Source: Gammaproteobacteria bacterium | GTDB taxonomy: Bacteria; Pseudomonadota; Gammaproteobacteria; Pseudomonadales; Oleiphilaceae | Assembly: GCA_003695085.1 (NCBI GenBank) | Contig: RFIV01000261.1 | Coordinates: 1-5,070, forward strand | Direction: 5' to 3' | Length of the DNA stretch: 5,070 bases | Shown here: one piece after another, positions 4,635-5,070 of the stretch | Numbering within the stretch: position 1 is the stretch's first letter | Layout: the number at the start of each line of letters is the position of its first letter | Notes under the pieces: generated by a model | Told to the model about the DNA's origin: nothing | Database searches by the model: none | Seen by the model: only the letters and a program-made list of their open reading frames with translations | Made by a program: the position numbers and the translations under genes

Positions 4635-5070
4635 AACGTTTCTGGCTGGACACCATCCTCCTGCGCCCCTGGCTGTCACTGCTGATCGGCATCCTGCTGG
4701 TCGGTGCGGCCGGTTACGGCGCCAAGAACCTGTATTTCCGCGGGGATTACAAGATCTACTTCGATGAAGACTTCCCGCAGCTGATCGCCTACGAGAAGAT
4801 GCAGAACATCTTCAACAAGAATGAAAACGTCGCCATCGTGGTGGCACCCAGGGATGGCAACGTCTTCACCCGGGAAACACTCACCTTCATCAAGACCCTG
4901 ACCGATGAAGCCTGGCAAACGCCATATTCCTCCCGGGTGGACTCCATCGCCAATTATCAGCATACCGAAGCGGACGGGGACGACCTTCTGGTCGAGGACC
5001 TGATACTGGATGCGGCCGATCTGGATGATGAAAAGATTGCCAAAGTCCGGGAGATCGCCCTGCATGAGCC
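4631..5070 (+). CDS. RND/MMPL-superfamily exporter (N-terminal part, 3' end outside window)
   Basis: The first 146 residues are visible. A short cytoplasmic start (MKRFWLDTILLRP) is followed by one membrane segment (about residues 13-30, SLLIGILLVGAAGYGA). An extracytoplasmic domain then begins with NLYFRGDYKIYFDEDFPQL and continues through RVDSIANYQHTEADGDDLLVEDL. This is the usual start of large proton-driven exporters of the MMPL type (COG1033), which move lipids or other hydrophobic molecules across or out of the inner membrane. The family is normally 750-900 residues with two such repeats, so most of it lies to the right. The start overlaps the tetR stop (ATGA), so the two genes are co-transcribed and translationally coupled. 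The substrate is unknown. Confidence 0.85.
   Translation, partial: MKRFWLDTILLRPWLSLLIGILLVGAAGYGAKNLYFRGDYKIYFDEDFPQLIAYEKMQNIFNKNENVAIVVAPRDGNVFTRETLTFIKTLTDEAWQTPYSSRVDSIANYQHTEADGDDLLVEDLILDAADLDDEKIAKVREIALHE

Noticed and set aside
4134..5065. Minus-strand open frames opposite tetR and the exporter
   Set aside because: Shadows of well-supported plus-strand genes, with no motif of their own.

Overview
The window looks like chromosome of a heterotrophic, probably marine gammaproteobacterium of the Alcanivorax/Marinobacter/Pseudomonas sort. This rests on the GC-rich coding sequence, the sigma-54/AcoR-type regulation, a GlpS-type ABC ATPase, a CcdB resembling the chromosomal Vibrio form, and a TetR plus RND/MMPL exporter pair. 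The genus is inferred from protein style only.

Left part (1-1100). The 5' two thirds of an ABC ATPase of the glycerol-transporter GlpS type lies on the minus strand and runs off the left edge. It is divergent from a 660-residue AcoR-family sigma-54 activator (1101-3083, plus). The roughly 390-base intergenic region between them is unusually readable. It holds a near-consensus -24/-12 promoter pointing at glpS, an IHF-like site in an AT-rich spacer, and an array of TGTTC/GAACA half-sites upstream of that promoter which also overlaps a probable promoter of the regulator. A second copy of the operator is nested inside a larger palindrome exactly at the predicted glpS transcription start. The simplest model is that the regulator senses a substrate, binds the array, turns on the transporter operon with sigma-54 RNA polymerase and IHF bending, and controls its own synthesis.

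Middle part (3084-3740). A compact ccdA-ccdB toxin-antitoxin pair has genes overlapping by one base and a small palindrome-containing promoter region in front. The toxin ends in Ser-Gly-Ile rather than the Trp-Gly-Ile of F-plasmid CcdB. A perfect 12-bp tandem duplication spans its stop codon.

Right part (3741-5070). A strong-looking promoter runs into a perfect 33-bp palindrome made of two 15-bp palindromes, just before a TetR-family regulator. The regulator overlaps by four bases (ATGA) the start of an RND/MMPL-superfamily exporter that continues past the right edge. This reads as a self-regulated tetR-exporter operon.

The most interesting points are the regulatory architecture between glpS and the sigma-54 activator, the missing switch histidine in GlpS, and the double-palindrome TetR operator. 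No RNA genes, CRISPR arrays or complete insertion sequences were seen.
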